A program made the translations under genes and the position numbers. Of a stretch of DNA of 64,000 bases, positions 22,401 to 36,600 are shown piece after piece. The notes below the pieces were generated by a model. The model was not told where the DNA came from. It did no database searches and saw nothing but the letters and a program-made list of their open reading frames with translations. Numbering within the stretch: position 1 is the stretch's first letter; the number at the start of each line of letters is the position of its first letter. Origin of the DNA: Pagrus major (taxonomy: Eukaryota; Chordata; Actinopteri; Spariformes; Sparidae); the NCBI RefSeq assembly GCF_040436345.1, contig NC_133232.1:33741315-33805314 (forward strand). The letters run 5' to 3'.

Positions 22401-25400
22401 TTAGCGCTTAGCATTGTGAATTGGATTCTATGGATCTCTGTTTCTTTCGCTCACTCTTAATCGGTCATTTTTCTTGTTGTCATCCTTGTCGACTTTCTCA
22501 TGTTACCCTTCTTTTTCCCCCGGTCTCTTTTTCGCTTAACGCTTTCTGCATCTCTTATTCAATCTTTCCTTTTCCACACTACTGTACATCCCTCTCCGTC
22601 TTCATCTGTCTCTCTTTTGCACTTTCTTTCTTTGATACTCTCAGTTTTTTCATGCACTCTTTCTGTCTGTCTGTCTCCCTCCCAGGCGTGGCCCGTGTCA
22701 AGTTAATGCGACCAGACAAGGATAATTCCCTGACTCACTCTGCGGTTTACTTTTCCCCTCTGCTCTTCCCCCTCTTTCACTCCATCCCTCTGTCATCCCT
22801 CACTCCTCTCCCATCCGTCCTGCTGTTCAACCGTGTTTCATGGTCTTTTCATTTCGACTGTTTCTATCCATCTGTTTTTGCCTCTCCCGTTTTCTCCTCT
22901 GGCGGGCGACCTATTCTACCCAGTTATCTATTTATTGCGTTGTCTGCTAATTCACACACGCCCTCCTTCCAGCATCAGTCCTTCCATCTGTCTTTTCTGG
23001 CTATCTCTCCATCTATGTCTGCCTCTCAACTGATCAATCTGTCTTTTATCCATCCATACGTCCATCTGACTGTCCTCCTCTCTTTCCTACTCAACCTTTT
23101 CAACCCTGCCTCCACCCCTCCCCATCTGTGCCAGAAACTAATTAGATTTACCCAATCGTTTCCATTCTTTCATTCGATTCTTCCTTCCGCTCTAACCATC
23201 CCTTCCTCTTGTCCTCTCCTTGCCTTTCACAATGTGTCATGTATTATGAACATGAGCGCAATCTCTGCTAAGGTCATATTGTGGGTAAGTGGTTCGTACA
23301 CATCTACCCACCCAGATTACAAACCAATCTCGCTCATGTGGAGAAACAGAATATCGCTGCAGTAATGGAAAGTGCACAGACGGCACAAAACAGCAAACTA
23401 GAGCGGGTGGCAAGCTGTTATGGCCAACAAAAACTGTCTTTCTATCCAGATGACCTCTTGGAATATATCCTCCCTGCTGAAGTGTCCTTGAGCAGGTCAC
23501 AGTCTCTAACAGCTCCAGGGCTCTACAGCTGACCCTCTGCTCTGGCCTCTCTGTTGGGGGGGTAAAAGAAATCCACCTGCATGCTTCAACACAGCATCAC
23601 ATTATTATTATAATTAAGCTGTTTGTATGCATCAGTTTATCAAAGGTCAATGAAGACATTTGCCAACACAATGCGACACTAAACAGACCCTGCATACATG
23701 TGCTGCTGGGATGATGCCATAGTCCGTGTTGGGAAGTCGCTAGTCTGACTTTAGAGTGTTAAGAAGCTACAAAATAGAAAGCTGCACAGACGTTGTGTTT
23801 TGAAAAGACTTCCAACAAAAACAACTAAAATATTTCTTTACCTGACTTGTTGTCAGGGTCAGTGGTAATAAATAACTTTCCTAACTAATCACCCTTCGAG
23901 GACAACAACTAGGTATTAAAACCTGATACCATGTTACAAAAAATGGATTTGCAACATTCAAAACAATAAAATATTTCTAACCATAAAATCGCCCCCTGCT
24001 GGCCATTTGAAAGAATGCAGGTCTAAGGCACTTCCACATTAGCTTCACTTGTCAGTAACGCTATAAACACTGCTACTACTGTGAAACGACTCGATCGTTT
24101 CTCCCCTGGATGTGAGGTAAGCTTGATTGACATTTTATCAAAACCCTGACTCAATTTACTGCATTTTTTAAGAAGGGAAATACATGGAGACATGTAAAGT
24201 CGTCTAATTATAACTGAAAAGTAAAACGACTGCAGAATAAGCCAAAGCCAAGTAGAAGAATGTGAAATGCACATTTTTCCTGTGGGAACATGATTTTCTT
24301 TCGGAAACTATAAAAAAATGTGGAGGTTTAAATGAATCATAATTGAGATACCTGATGCAGAAACAGTCTTACCCTTGACAAAGTAAATTGTGGCTTCAAT
24401 TTTCTTTTCCCACAGCTTCTTGCAGGATTTATAATATGAAGTAACATGCTAATCCTAAAGTCAAATTTATTATGAACCCGCTGCATATTATCATCAGAAG
24501 CAGTGAGGCTACCGGTACCTCCTCCTTCTCCTGCGACCTTGTCTATATCCACAGAGACAACAGGACGGAGAAGGGCCAAAACCATAAAGCGATATGTCAC
24601 AAGCTAAGAAAGTCTCTGATTGAAATATATAGAAAGGAGAATGGTGAGTAAATGAGAAAGTAATAAGCTCTCTCCCTCCTTCCTCCCTCCATCTTCTTTC
24701 ACTTCTTTCTCTCCAACCTCTATCTCCCTTAATTCATTCAATTACACCAACATCTGTCTCTGTCTTGTCCTTGATTTGCAGCTGGCATTATTACACTGAC
24801 TGCTGCAATCATTCAAAAGTAGTACAAGAAGCGTTTTCATTATCTGTATAATACCTTGGTATAATTACCATAAACATGAGACCATGGTCAAGATGATTGG
24901 TAGCCTCTGTCTCACACCAGTGGTATTGTTGGTGCCTTTTCAAGTTGAAAGGTTTTTCGTAGTCCTTTCCAAGCTGGACTACATGCTGGAAGTTATTTTC
25001 CATACGATTTTAACACCTTCCATTATCTGCCACTGCAGGGAACTCTGGAAACTTTAGCTCTGTTTGGACTGGCAGAGCAGTGCCCGCTCCCTGCTGTGTG
25101 CAATAAACCAATTTCTTCTTTGACATAAAGTATAGCAGTAATGCAAATACAGTATATGATGCTTTGCTTCATTGCATATATCTTCCAGCCACACTTAAAG
25201 GTGTAATCTGTAGAAGGAGGCCAGATTTTTAAGGTAGCTTCGGCTACATATTCAACCAACAACTGCTGTTTTTTTGCAAGCTATCCTTGGCTGTAGCTAG
25301 CTACAATTAGCTAATTAGCTCATGGCTCAGTTAGAAATGGGGCTAGTGGCCCTTGAGTTTGTCTGGACTGAGACCTCGGATCACAGGGGAAACAGCTCAA

Positions 25401-27279
25401 CTGGATTTAGAGCCTGACGTTGGAGTGAATGCAGCATCCACACAGCACAAAGGGGCGTATGGTCGTATTTATCTGTTTAGTGCAGAAAGCAGAGGTATGG
25501 GTATTTCATTTCTTGATATTTTGTGCGTTTATTTTGTCAGTTTATTAAACTACGGACTGTTGCCTCCTGCTGGTACAAAGTAGTATTACAAGACAGGGCG
25601 GGCTGGGGCTAACTGGTCAGCACGCTCATCTTCAGTAGACATCTCTGCAACACAATACATAGATGTCTTTTACGTAACGTCATCACTGTTGTTTCTTCAC
25701 ACTTTTGATAATGTGTTGAATGTTTTAAACTTACATTTTGGCCATATCTAACCAAATGAAGAGGCCAATCATCTCGTCTGTAGTCTTTTTGGCTCTTGGT
25801 ATTTATCCAACGACTTATTATGTGTTTTGCATCGTTGTACGTGTTCGCAGTACAAACCGAATATCCCTTCGGACGATGCATGGTACTGAATCTTGTATCA
25901 TATGTCCCTCTCACATCTCTCTCCCTCTTTCTTCCTGCCATAGACAGCGAAGACGGAGAAGCAGACAGAATCAATAGAAGCCAATCAGCACCAGACGAAG
26001 ATGAACATGGGCCCTTTCTCCCTTTTCTCACTGTCTGCTTTAAAGTAAAGTCAGGCAATCCTTTTTTATCTCATCTCTCTTCTTATTCTTTATCTACTTT
26101 TTTTTTTCTTTCCTCTCTCTTTGTCATACACCTTCACCTCTTTCAGTGCTCCGGTCAGTTTTTTTTGTGCTTCTTCAAAATGGCGAGGGCAGAGAGAGTC
26201 AGTAAGGCATCATGGTGAGCTTCTTCCGTACTGTATTCTGTAAATGAAATGCTATGAGGTAATGTGTATCATTTTCTAGATCTCAGTCAGTTTTTGTTTT
26301 TTTTAACTCTCTTATTATGTCAAATGTCATGATAAATGTCACCAGAAACAACAAGTATTGTTCATAGCGGTTTGTGAGGTGTGTCAGAAAAGTAACCGCG
26401 ACAGAGATTATTACATTTTATGCTCTGACAAAAAGCCACATGACCATATTTTTGTTTTTTTCTTGAATTATAACGTACAATAGTCTTTTATGGGCTGAGA
26501 GAACTCCATCACCCCTCCGCCTCTTTTAAAATCTTCTCAACAAACTCGAAAAGAAAGAAAACGCAAGAAAGTTTATCTGACTTTTTGAAGTCAAACAGGG
26601 ACACATGTTTTAAATATATGGCAAAGCTTTTTGACCGTGGTGGTTCCACTTCTGACAAATGGTTTAAATGCTGAGTTCAAGCTGACCGGCTTGCATCAAA
26701 TCATATAATCATAGCTTTCTTAGTTTTCACTGCATCAAATGGCTCCTGACATCTTGTGGATGTGGATTTAACCAGGCTGGGTTTTGACTTACAGTTTGAC
26801 TTGTGTTACTCAAAACTCTGGCAATGTCTTTAATGATTATGTGAATTTGGATTTGTGCTAACCACCTTTCCAATGATCATTCTTCATGTTTGCACGTGTA
26901 AAGTTTATGTTGGTCTTGTTTGTTTGTAACGCCACATATAATACGTATCTCTGCGTATATTTCATAAAAAACCTTAAATGATTTCCTCCCGTAAGTAACG
27001 ACTGAAAACATTACCTCACTTTTCTGGATTACTGTTGCTGTTAGCATAGCTTACCACGCTAATATCCATTCCAACCATAAATGTAGTTGATTATATAATA
27101 TCCACAGGCTTTCTCAGACTCACTGAATGAGGCCTTTTGTTTCCTCTGTTTGAAGTTGTACCTAGAGAGACTTTTGGTGGGTTTCACTCAGGGACGCGAC
27201 TGTCTCGTCAGGATTGTAAAGGAATTCTTCTGAGTTCATGTTTGTTTATAGAGGGAAGTGCTCAGACATGGATCTATTA

Positions 27280-27330
<51 letters not shown>

Positions 27331-30300
27331 TGTGCATTTATGTGGGTGTAAGAAAGAATATGTGCCAGTGAATTTCTATGTTCATGGTCAGATCGAAGCC
27401 TCCTTTAAAGAACTGTAACTCTAAACTTTAGTTTGTCTGTATGTGTATGTGTGTACTCTGTTTTTGTATCAGGGTTAAAGCGCACTAACGCAACCTTGAA
27501 GCTCTGTAATACTTAAATCTTGCGAGTGTTTTACAGTTCAGTGGCCTAAATCTTTAACCAATGCTGAGCCAGAGCTGTAATCAAATGGATGTTCTGCATA
27601 TTACTTTTCTTTCTGAGTGTGTGTTTAAGTGCTTTGTGATTTTGAAGTGTGCTTTCACTACCTTGAACTCTAGTATCTGAATCCAGTACAAAACAACTTT
27701 AATTTTTATTGAAGAATTGTAAATTAAGCGCTTAAAATGAGTATGACTAGGTGTGCATGCATGAGTAAGACAACAGGAGATCACCATTAATACACTAAGA
27801 GATGAAATCAGTAAGATCAATAAGAAAGTAAGAAAGCACTTTTCTTAGTGTGTGTGTGTGTGTGTGTGTGTGTGGCCTACCTGTACACAGTGGTGGGTGG
27901 GTAGTTGGCGATGTCATAGATAAGTCGTATGTGTCCCTGGTACAGCTCCAGCGCCAGTGGGTCGTGGTCCTCCTTATACAACAAAATACCGTTGTCTTTA
28001 TCTGTAGCCACCTGGAGGGACGTTGGATGAGAGTTAAAGAACGAAATATTTCAAGACGGATAAAATGGGCACAGTCTGTGAAAACTTGCTGTTTTAATTG
28101 CCATACAATTAAGCTTTCAACGTCAGACACTTATTTATAATTAAAGCCTAAACAAAAATGCCAATTGTGCTAATTTCTATTGAGACCACCTGCTGGGATG
28201 CATTACATCATAATGATGAGTAATATATCTAATTAATATATTTGTGGCTATGTAAAAACTCCTCGTAGTACGTTTAAGTTAAATGTGTCTGTGGCCGCTG
28301 TCACGTTACTGCAGATAATCATTTTTAGCTTCTTTTTAAGAGCTTAAGAAGTGGTGAGTTTACTGTAATCCACTCCTTGGCTGCAGTATTGCAAAATCTA
28401 CACCGCTCTGCCCTCAAGTTTCTAAGACCTGGCGAAGCACCTAACTGGCAGCGAGCGAGTATTTAGATCTCAAGTGTTGATGCAGCTCCGAGTCAATGAG
28501 AAATGAAAACGACTTTTGATTCGCAGTGGTGTGAAAATGAGGAGAAAATGTAAATTTTGCCACTCGCGTCCCTAAACGAGGTCACTCTCGCTTCCCTCTC
28601 ACACAGACACACTTGACATGTCACACTTGCTCGCGTGCTCCACTAAGCGCTAACTAACTAGCGAGTGGAAATGGGGCCAAGGGGCCAAGCACTTAACACT
28701 CTTGGCTTCAATGGAGCATAGCCAAGTCAACACCTGCTAACAAGCTGCTGGAGAAAAAGAGGAGAGCGAGGCAGACCAAGAGGAGGAAAGGAGGGAGAAA
28801 TGTAAAGGAAAAAAGGGAGAGAGACAGAGACAGAGAGAGAGAGTAAGGGGATTGAAGAAAGAGGGCTATAGAAAAGTGGGAGCAGACTGAAAGAAAAGAG
28901 CGAAAAGTGTTAAAGAGAAAGAGAAAAAAACATCCAGTGATTTATGAAGTGCTGTGGCCCTTTCATTCTTTTTTTTTATTTTCTCTCTCTTGCCTCTCAG
29001 TCAGGGCCTCTTGGTGGAGTTTAAACAGCCTTGGCAATGACATTGAAAGCTCTTGGCAGGAATGCAGAAGCACATGCACACTCACACACACACACACACA
29101 CCCACCCACCCACACCAACACACACACATGCTCACACAGATCCAAACAGGTGGTAAATATCAATTAGATCGCTCTCCGTTTCTTGTTTCTCTTTCGTCCA
29201 CTTTGCGCTCTTCTTTCCAAAAAGGAGGAAAATATGTCTCTATTAGGATATAAACTCTCAGGTGTCCAAAACGTATATTATCTGTGTGAATGAGCGTGTG
29301 TGTGTGTGCATGTGTGTGTATGTGTGTGTGTGTGCGTATATGCGTGCACAAGCAGGAGAGCTCAGTGTGCGATGGAAACAGAGGGTGTAGCAGATGTTTG
29401 CTTTGCTTTGTCGGCACTAAGTCGTGCAACTCTATAGGCTTGATTTGAGCAGCTCACAGCTCTGTTTCAGGCAGCCCAAAAATGTTTTTCCATGTAGCGC
29501 AGCAGAATACGGCTTTTCTCCTTTCAAAGGTTGGCATACTTTACAGGGTAGGGTTTTAATCCTTTATTAAGGAAAGCAGGAACAATTACGTTACTTTGTA
29601 GGTTGAACTTTTTCTATAAACATCTTGTTTTTTCTTCAAAGGTCGACCATACCTGTAATGAAATGTGAGCTGTGGGACGGAGCTTCGCGCCCGGCAGCTC
29701 CACGAATCCATCTCTACCCAGGAAGTGAACGGTGGCCATCTTGTCACATTTGCTGCCGTAGAAACTGGGCATGCAGCGGCAGACGGGCTCCCCAGCAACC
29801 ACCAGGCACTGGGCGCCGTTCTGGCAGTCGGATTGGTCGCAGGGGCTGGTCTGCAGCAGGATCATTGGCGGAGGGTTCTCACAGAACAGCCCACTGAGGG
29901 AGGGGCAGATTAAACAGGAGATAACTTATTCATGGAGCTTTAATGGGGTGATTTGCTGTGTCTGTTTCCCCTGATAAAACTTGTTTGGTACTTCCTCTTT
30001 GCATTGCATTTGGGTAACACATTTTTGAAGCTGGAAAGGTAGTAATCCTGAAGGAAATGAACTCCCACACAGGATCCGTCTTTATTCTGCCGTCTCTCTC
30101 CTTTTTCTACTTCTTTCCTGCTATGACTTCCTCTCTCTCTCTGTCTCTCTGTCCCTTGTGATGAATTTGTTTCTCTCATGCCAACAGTCTTTGCTATAAT
30201 TAACCACATGGAGCTGCATCTGCTGCACACACACACACACACGAGCACACACACTTGCACACAGTGGGTCCAGACAGTCAAGTGTCTGATTATGAAGCGC

Positions 30301-31972
30301 CATCTGTACCTACTCCCAGTCTGGCCCTGCAGTGTGTCGCTGTGTTTGTGTCTGTTTTAGAGCCATTTGCCGAAGATGTGTGTCCGTGACTCTCACCTGA
30401 ATCCTTCTTTGCAGACGCAGGTATAGCCATTGACGGCGTCCACACACTCCGCTCCATGTTGACACTTATTCTCCAGACAATCATTATAGTCCTGCTCACA
30501 GTGTTGGCCCACATAGCCCGGTAAACACTCGCACCTAGAGCAACATGGAAAATATGGATGGGATTAGTGTGTGTGTTGGCGACAAGCTCAGCCTCATGAC
30601 CACAGATGCTTGACAGTTCAAACAGGCGCCGGTTTTCAGTAATTTTCTAAAGCTCATGTTTTTAGAAGCAACAAGTTTCTTACCAAGCTTTGTACTCGCT
30701 GTTAAGCTCCAACTTTGTGTATTTAAATGTAAATAGGAAGCTTGCAAGCTATCTGCTGCTACTGTTGCTAAACCAATCGGCAGTACCGAGCAATTCTAGA
30801 GGAGAAAATGTAGATTTTAGTTTATTAGAAAATTAGGCAAATGGATAAATTATAAAATGTTCGAAGGAGAGTATTGTTATATATATTATACTTGTGTGGG
30901 CTGTTACGCAAAAAAGCATGTTGTTGTGCTCCATGGCCAAGGAAACATGTAAAATATCTAAACTTATAACTTACGTTATCTTTTGTTTGATGACAAAATG
31001 TTGAATTCATACTCACAATATGGGGCAACATATCATCGGAATAACTGCTAATTACATAACTGTAGCTGCGGTTAGTGAGTTAACACAGTTAGCCGTGCAG
31101 TTAGCAGTCCAGGCTGGGAGCTCAGTGCACCGGGGCAGCCTTTGGCGTTTACACTGCTAGAACTGGAGCTTTGAAGCCTTACGCCCACGGGGCTAGCTGG
31201 TTAGCATGCTTAAGTCTTGAATGTTTTCAAAATTCTTGCATATTGCAGCTTTAAAGCTCAAAGGTTAAAGAAAATATCTCAGGGTAAAAACAGAGAAACC
31301 TGTGTTTGTGTGCGTCTGTCTGTCTGTGTATGTCTGATCAAGATCTCCAACGATTCTTCTTGTTTCACAAAAAAAAGTCAGCTTTCAACTTTTTGACCTC
31401 CCTCCTGCTGTTGTCACTCTCAGTGACCTCTGACCTTTTTAAGTGCTGACCCCCCTGCGTAGCCGTCACTCACCTGTAACTTCGGCCTACGTGGACGCAC
31501 TTTGAGTCGTGCTGACAGGGGTCGAATCCATGGAGACAAGGGTCAACCACCTCCTCGCACAGGTCGCCTGGTGACAAAGCGTGAAAGAAAAATATTTGCG
31601 TCTTTAGTAATTAAAAGGTTTGCGTGTAAGGTCTTTTTTTTAGTACATTGGGAAATGAGGGAGAAGACTATCAGAAAGACAGAACATATTTTAAAAAAGG
31701 AGGCGGAGGAGTGGGCCAGTCTAACCTTTTCACATGCTCTCTGTCAGCTTCAAATGACAGGGGAAAAGAAAGAAAACAAGCTGGTGGAAAAAGAACATTT
31801 ATAAATGTGTCTATCTTGTTCAAGGCCTCAGATAATGTGCAGAAGAAGCCCTCATCTACACATGAACACACACACACCTACACACACGCTCAGAAGAAGG
31901 AGCATTATCAGCTTTTTCTCAGCGTTGATGGAGAAGAGGGTTAATAGGCTGCTGTGTAACAGTGGCTATGGT

Positions 31973-32047
<75 letters not shown>

Positions 32048-33425
32048 TATGCTCAAAGGGTGAGAAGGGTTAACAGTGTGTGTAAAAGCAGTAGCTGAAG
32101 TCGGTCACATGAGGGAAGAGGGGATTGAGAAAGGTCAAGTACATTTCCATCGTTCTCTGCCTGCTTTAATCTAATCCTGCCGCCCCTCTCCCGCCCTGTC
32201 TGTCTCCACCGCTCTTTTCTCAAGTCGCTTTAAGACTCATGTTGTTCTGAGCTGTGGTGTACACCTGCAGCTGCTGATAGATGACATCAGAAATCCTATA
32301 ATCTACAGCGAATGTATGAATAATCTGCATCTTTAATCTTTGCCAATCAATTTGAATTGACTACGTTAAAGCAGCGTTTCCATACAAAGAACCTGTGAGG
32401 GAACAAAAAAGGTTCCTCCGCTTTGTTGTCGAACAGGATTTTTTGCCGCAGTCTTAAGACCCATGAAGTCAAAAAAATAGTCATCTGATGTGTGAATGAT
32501 GTGTGTCTGCAACTAAGGCTTTCATCTGGAACTCCATCTTGGATGTGTCGAAGCACAATTAACTAACCAAAACAAAAAAGGTTTTGCATATTTTTAAAAA
32601 TGGCTGCTGAAATACTACCCAGTACTTCCCTCTGAGCTGAGGACTGGGTGGGGAAAATGTCCCTGGAAGTTAATTTTAGACCCTGGTCCATGTGGTGGAA
32701 ATGCACTGAGTTCCTTCCAAAGGTTTCCTAGTCCCTGGAGAAAGTTCCTGCAGTGGAAACGCAACTTAAGTGCCTCCTAGGTGAGGCTATTTCACACTCT
32801 TGTTACTTAGTTAAAGATGCCAACATTAATTCATCAACGTGAAGTTAACTGTGATACGTTTGTGTGATTACCATACACGGATTAGACCTGTCGTTGAGGT
32901 TGTTACTGAGGATGATAAACATGTTGGGATTGATTTACCCATTGCTGTATTTGAATATCAGTGCTTGTGCCATAAAGCATAATTTCAATCATTTCAAACA
33001 CCAGTGGTTGCATTTTAATTCAAATGTGTTGTGCAAATGATGAATGAGAACAAACCCTCATGGACTTGGTGACCTCCTGACTTTTTCCTCTCCGGCCAAA
33101 AAGGTCAAAATTTTCACAAAAGATACAGCATCTCCTAATCTACAGGACGGTGTGTAGCGCCTTCAGGTTCATGTTCATTTTTTTCTTTTAAGCGTGACTC
33201 TCTCATTTTGTCTGTAGAAAACCTCATATCAGCTCTTTAAAAGGTCTTGTGACCTTAAATCTCGATTTTTCTTCCCCTCTGGTGCAAATATGACGTGACA
33301 GTCCTGGTTTGCTGAGTTCGGAGAAAGCTTGAGCAACTAGCGAAGGACTGTCCTCTTAATGTGACACCTGATGATTACGCTCCGGTTCATTGAGCTGAGT
33401 GGAGGTTCAGAGCCAAAGGAGCCAG

Positions 33426-33483
<58 letters not shown>

Positions 33484-33633
33484 AGTGTGTGTGTATGTGC
33501 AACAGCTGTATGTGGTAAGGTGGCTGGCAGTGTGAGAGGAAACTGTATGCCAACAACGATAATGACCCAGTGTGTGTGTGGGTGTGTGTGTGTGTGTGTG
33601 TATTGACTGTTATCCAGTGTCAAAGGGGACCAG

Positions 33634-33672
<39 letters not shown>

Positions 33673-36600
33673 AGAGGACACTGTCACAGATAGAAAAACT
33701 TAACTTCCCAGTCAGCAGTTTAGCTTCGACTTGCTGGACTCCACCAAGTGAGGGCTCTCTCTCCTCCCCCCGCTCGCTGCCTCTGCCCTTTATCGGCCCA
33801 CTCTTTACCCTTTTCCCTTCGCCATGTTTATTTTTCCCTTTCCTCTCTACTACACGCTCCCTCTCTGCCGTCTCTCCGTCATTCTCCCCGTCTCTCTCCC
33901 TCCCTCTCTCTCTCTTCTGTGTGATTGCTCTTTCAACCTCCTGTAGGAGCAGTTTCAGGTCAGTGCGGAGAGGCTGTCCATTATAACTTACCATCCAGTA
34001 AAGTGGAAAATATGATTTTCTGTGTGTGTGTGTGTGAGTGTGGTCGTGGAGGGACTTGGTGACCCCGGCGGTCTCTGAGGAGCAGCGGCTGACGGTTTCA
34101 GGAAGGAAGAACTGAGTGTAGAAATAGATTACGTATGTGTGTGTGTACCTGTGTAGTTGGGTGGACAGACGCAGGTGTAGTTGTTGACGCCGTCGATGCA
34201 GGTGGAGTTGTTCTCACAGTCGTTGTCTTCACAGTCGTCCGGGTTCATCTCGCAACGTTGGCCCTCGAAACCCGGCGGACACACGCAGCTACACACACGG
34301 AGACACAAACACAATGTGCGTTACAAGACGTGACCGAGGCCGGATCGGATCACACACTCGCGCCGCTCTACTTGAAGCAAAATCAATCGGCTGCTCAGCT
34401 TCACTGGTCCTCAAATTCTGCTGTAAGAGCTTTAAATGAAAACTCTTTAATCTGTATTCTAGTGGGTTTCCTGTCCGGGTTCTTACACACCACCGGAGCC
34501 AGAGCATATCTATATTTAGTGGTCCAAAAAGAGGCACCACTTCATGCCTCATTTTATAGCAGAAATTAAATTTTAACTGGACTGTTCAAGGTTTAAACTA
34601 TTACTGCCCCACACAAACCCTCCCCGACGATCCTCTTCAGCACTAAAATGTAGACTCCTTTGATTTGTGTCTTTCTTCTTGTCGGAGGATGTTTCCCTAA
34701 TGAACACCAGAAACTTTCAAACTAAAACACAGCCAACCCAGAGCTAAGAAAAAAAACATGCTGAGATAAACTTTTTTTTTCCTAATTTGATGCCACCACT
34801 GTCTGACACCGCCCACCTGAGTAACTCTAAAGGAATTATCAAAGCGTCTTCCTCCACCTCCCCTCCGTTCATCTTCCTCCCTCCTCCATCTTCAGATTCA
34901 TTTCGCCCTCCTCCTCTCTTCTCACCAGCCCTTGATCTCCCTTCTTCCCACCCTACGTATCTCAGCCCGGTTAACTCCTTACAATTGATCACATGCACTC
35001 AAAAACACGCACTACCTTTACATAAAGATCAACCTCCGCTACACACACACACACACACACATGCGCAAAGTTTGATAAACAGCTCGCCCTCTCCCACGAC
35101 TCCTTATTGTTCTTACATGTCTTTGAATTAAGTTGCCTTTGGATGAAAAGGATTTAAAAAGGAAGGTCATCCTAACACATTAAGCACACTTGAGAAATAA
35201 CTATCAGCCCACACAGATACACACTCATTCCTAAGACAGTGTATCCTCCGTCCTCCCCTTGCACCTGTAAAACTTACTCTGTTTTTGTTTCACTCTCACT
35301 TTGACTTTTCTAATCTAAAGTTACTGCCCTCACAGACCTTTTCTCACGCTAACACTTATCTCACTCACTCCCTCTTCCCACACACATACATGATATTCAT
35401 TGCATACCCCCACCCTGTCTGTCTGCTGCTTTTCAGAAAAAGCTAAATTTAAAGCTGGAGCCAAGACTCCAAAAGAAAGTACAGTAAGCCCCCTGCAATA
35501 CAATGAGCTTATTAAATTGTTGTGGCTGACATATTAGCAACCGCTTGTCTACTTACACACCCAGCAGGCCCAGAACAATATGAACACATTGGAGTCATAT
35601 TTCTAGCCAAAATAAAGTTAAAAAAAATGCTCTGTTGAGCTGTGGTCTGGTCAAAAAATCTACTAAAAACAGTCCATGTGTTAGCATTTAAAACTATAGA
35701 AATGCCCTTCTTTGCAATGTGTAATTGGATGTCTGAGGCTGCTCACATTTGGCATCACCATCCGTCCTGAGTGATCACGTCACATGTGGGCAGCTCTGAG
35801 TACAGGTGTGATGTGTGGACCTCCCAAAACGCATTGAGGATGCATTTGAAATCCAGTCACTCAGACCACATCCAGAGGTGGTCTGAGACACAAGTGACCT
35901 CATTGTTTTAGCAGTGTGCACCAGATGTGTCGTGGGCCACGCAGAAGGACCGCCTACTCAACTGATGTCACAATAACAATCATTATCAATTAAACATTGT
36001 CTGGTTTCCATGTGGTTCACGCTTAACCCTGCCAATGTTAGCAGCAGACGTTTGTGAACGAACTCCCCGTTTCATATTATCATTGAACTAGTTAACCACA
36101 ACATCCCCAGACTCCATTTAAAAAATCACATGATTTTAAGAGCTGTTGTGTAAAGAGAAACTGGACAAACTTTGTGATATGGCTACGGCAAATTCTAAAT
36201 CATAGGTGCCTTCTGGTAAATTCAGCATTAAATACAAACATTAACAAGTTTCTTTATTTGTAATTAGTTTGATTTCATGTCTAAAGTGCGTATTACCTCC
36301 CAACAGCTGTTTGAACACACTGTTTTAACTGATTTCACCATTTACACAAAATGTATTAAAGAATATAACAAATTGATGGTAAACATGTCTAAATTTACCA
36401 ATACAGTAAAAGGTAACTAATAAATGATTCTTTTTGTGGCCTGTGGAGAAAGTCCCCAGACTCCCTTAAAAAAACACTAAATTTTGAGACGAGTCAGTTT
36501 GTGAAACGCTGTCTACAACAAATTATTTACTATTTGGGCCTTTATTTTAATTCAGCAAAAGTTAAACATGAAGATATTTCTTTCGTTGTGTGAAAAATGT

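Larger units (their letters stand above)
16288..27847. other. Long slit3 intron (exons 16-17), about 11.6 kb
   Basis: The full intron is 16256-27880. No gene is supported inside it: large open frames such as 22421-23365 are C/T-rich low complexity. It holds a GC-box and CCAAT-bearing patch near 17220-17300, a member of the three-copy repeat (18590-19060), an 86-bp CA run (19405-19490), a candidate conserved non-coding block (about 19890-20060), a C/T-rich tract (about 20960-23230), fish repeat material near 23985-24060 and 25190-25620, and a TG run (27283-27327). Confidence 0.5.
31568..34148. other. slit3 intron (exons 12-13) rich in dinucleotide repeats
   Basis: 2.58 kb with CA/TG runs at 31974-32044, 33427-33478, about 33570-33601 and 33635-33669. 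No gene recognised between them. Confidence 0.5.

Noticed and set aside
22421-23365. 314-codon plus-strand open frame, the longest in the window
   Set aside because: It is C/T-rich low-complexity sequence (Ser/Pro/Leu/Phe-rich) inside a slit3 intron, with no domain and no codon pattern.
26380-26700. Possible mariner-type sequence (GTGTCAGAAAAGTAA start)
   Set aside because: No transposase frame and no matching inverted end could be found.
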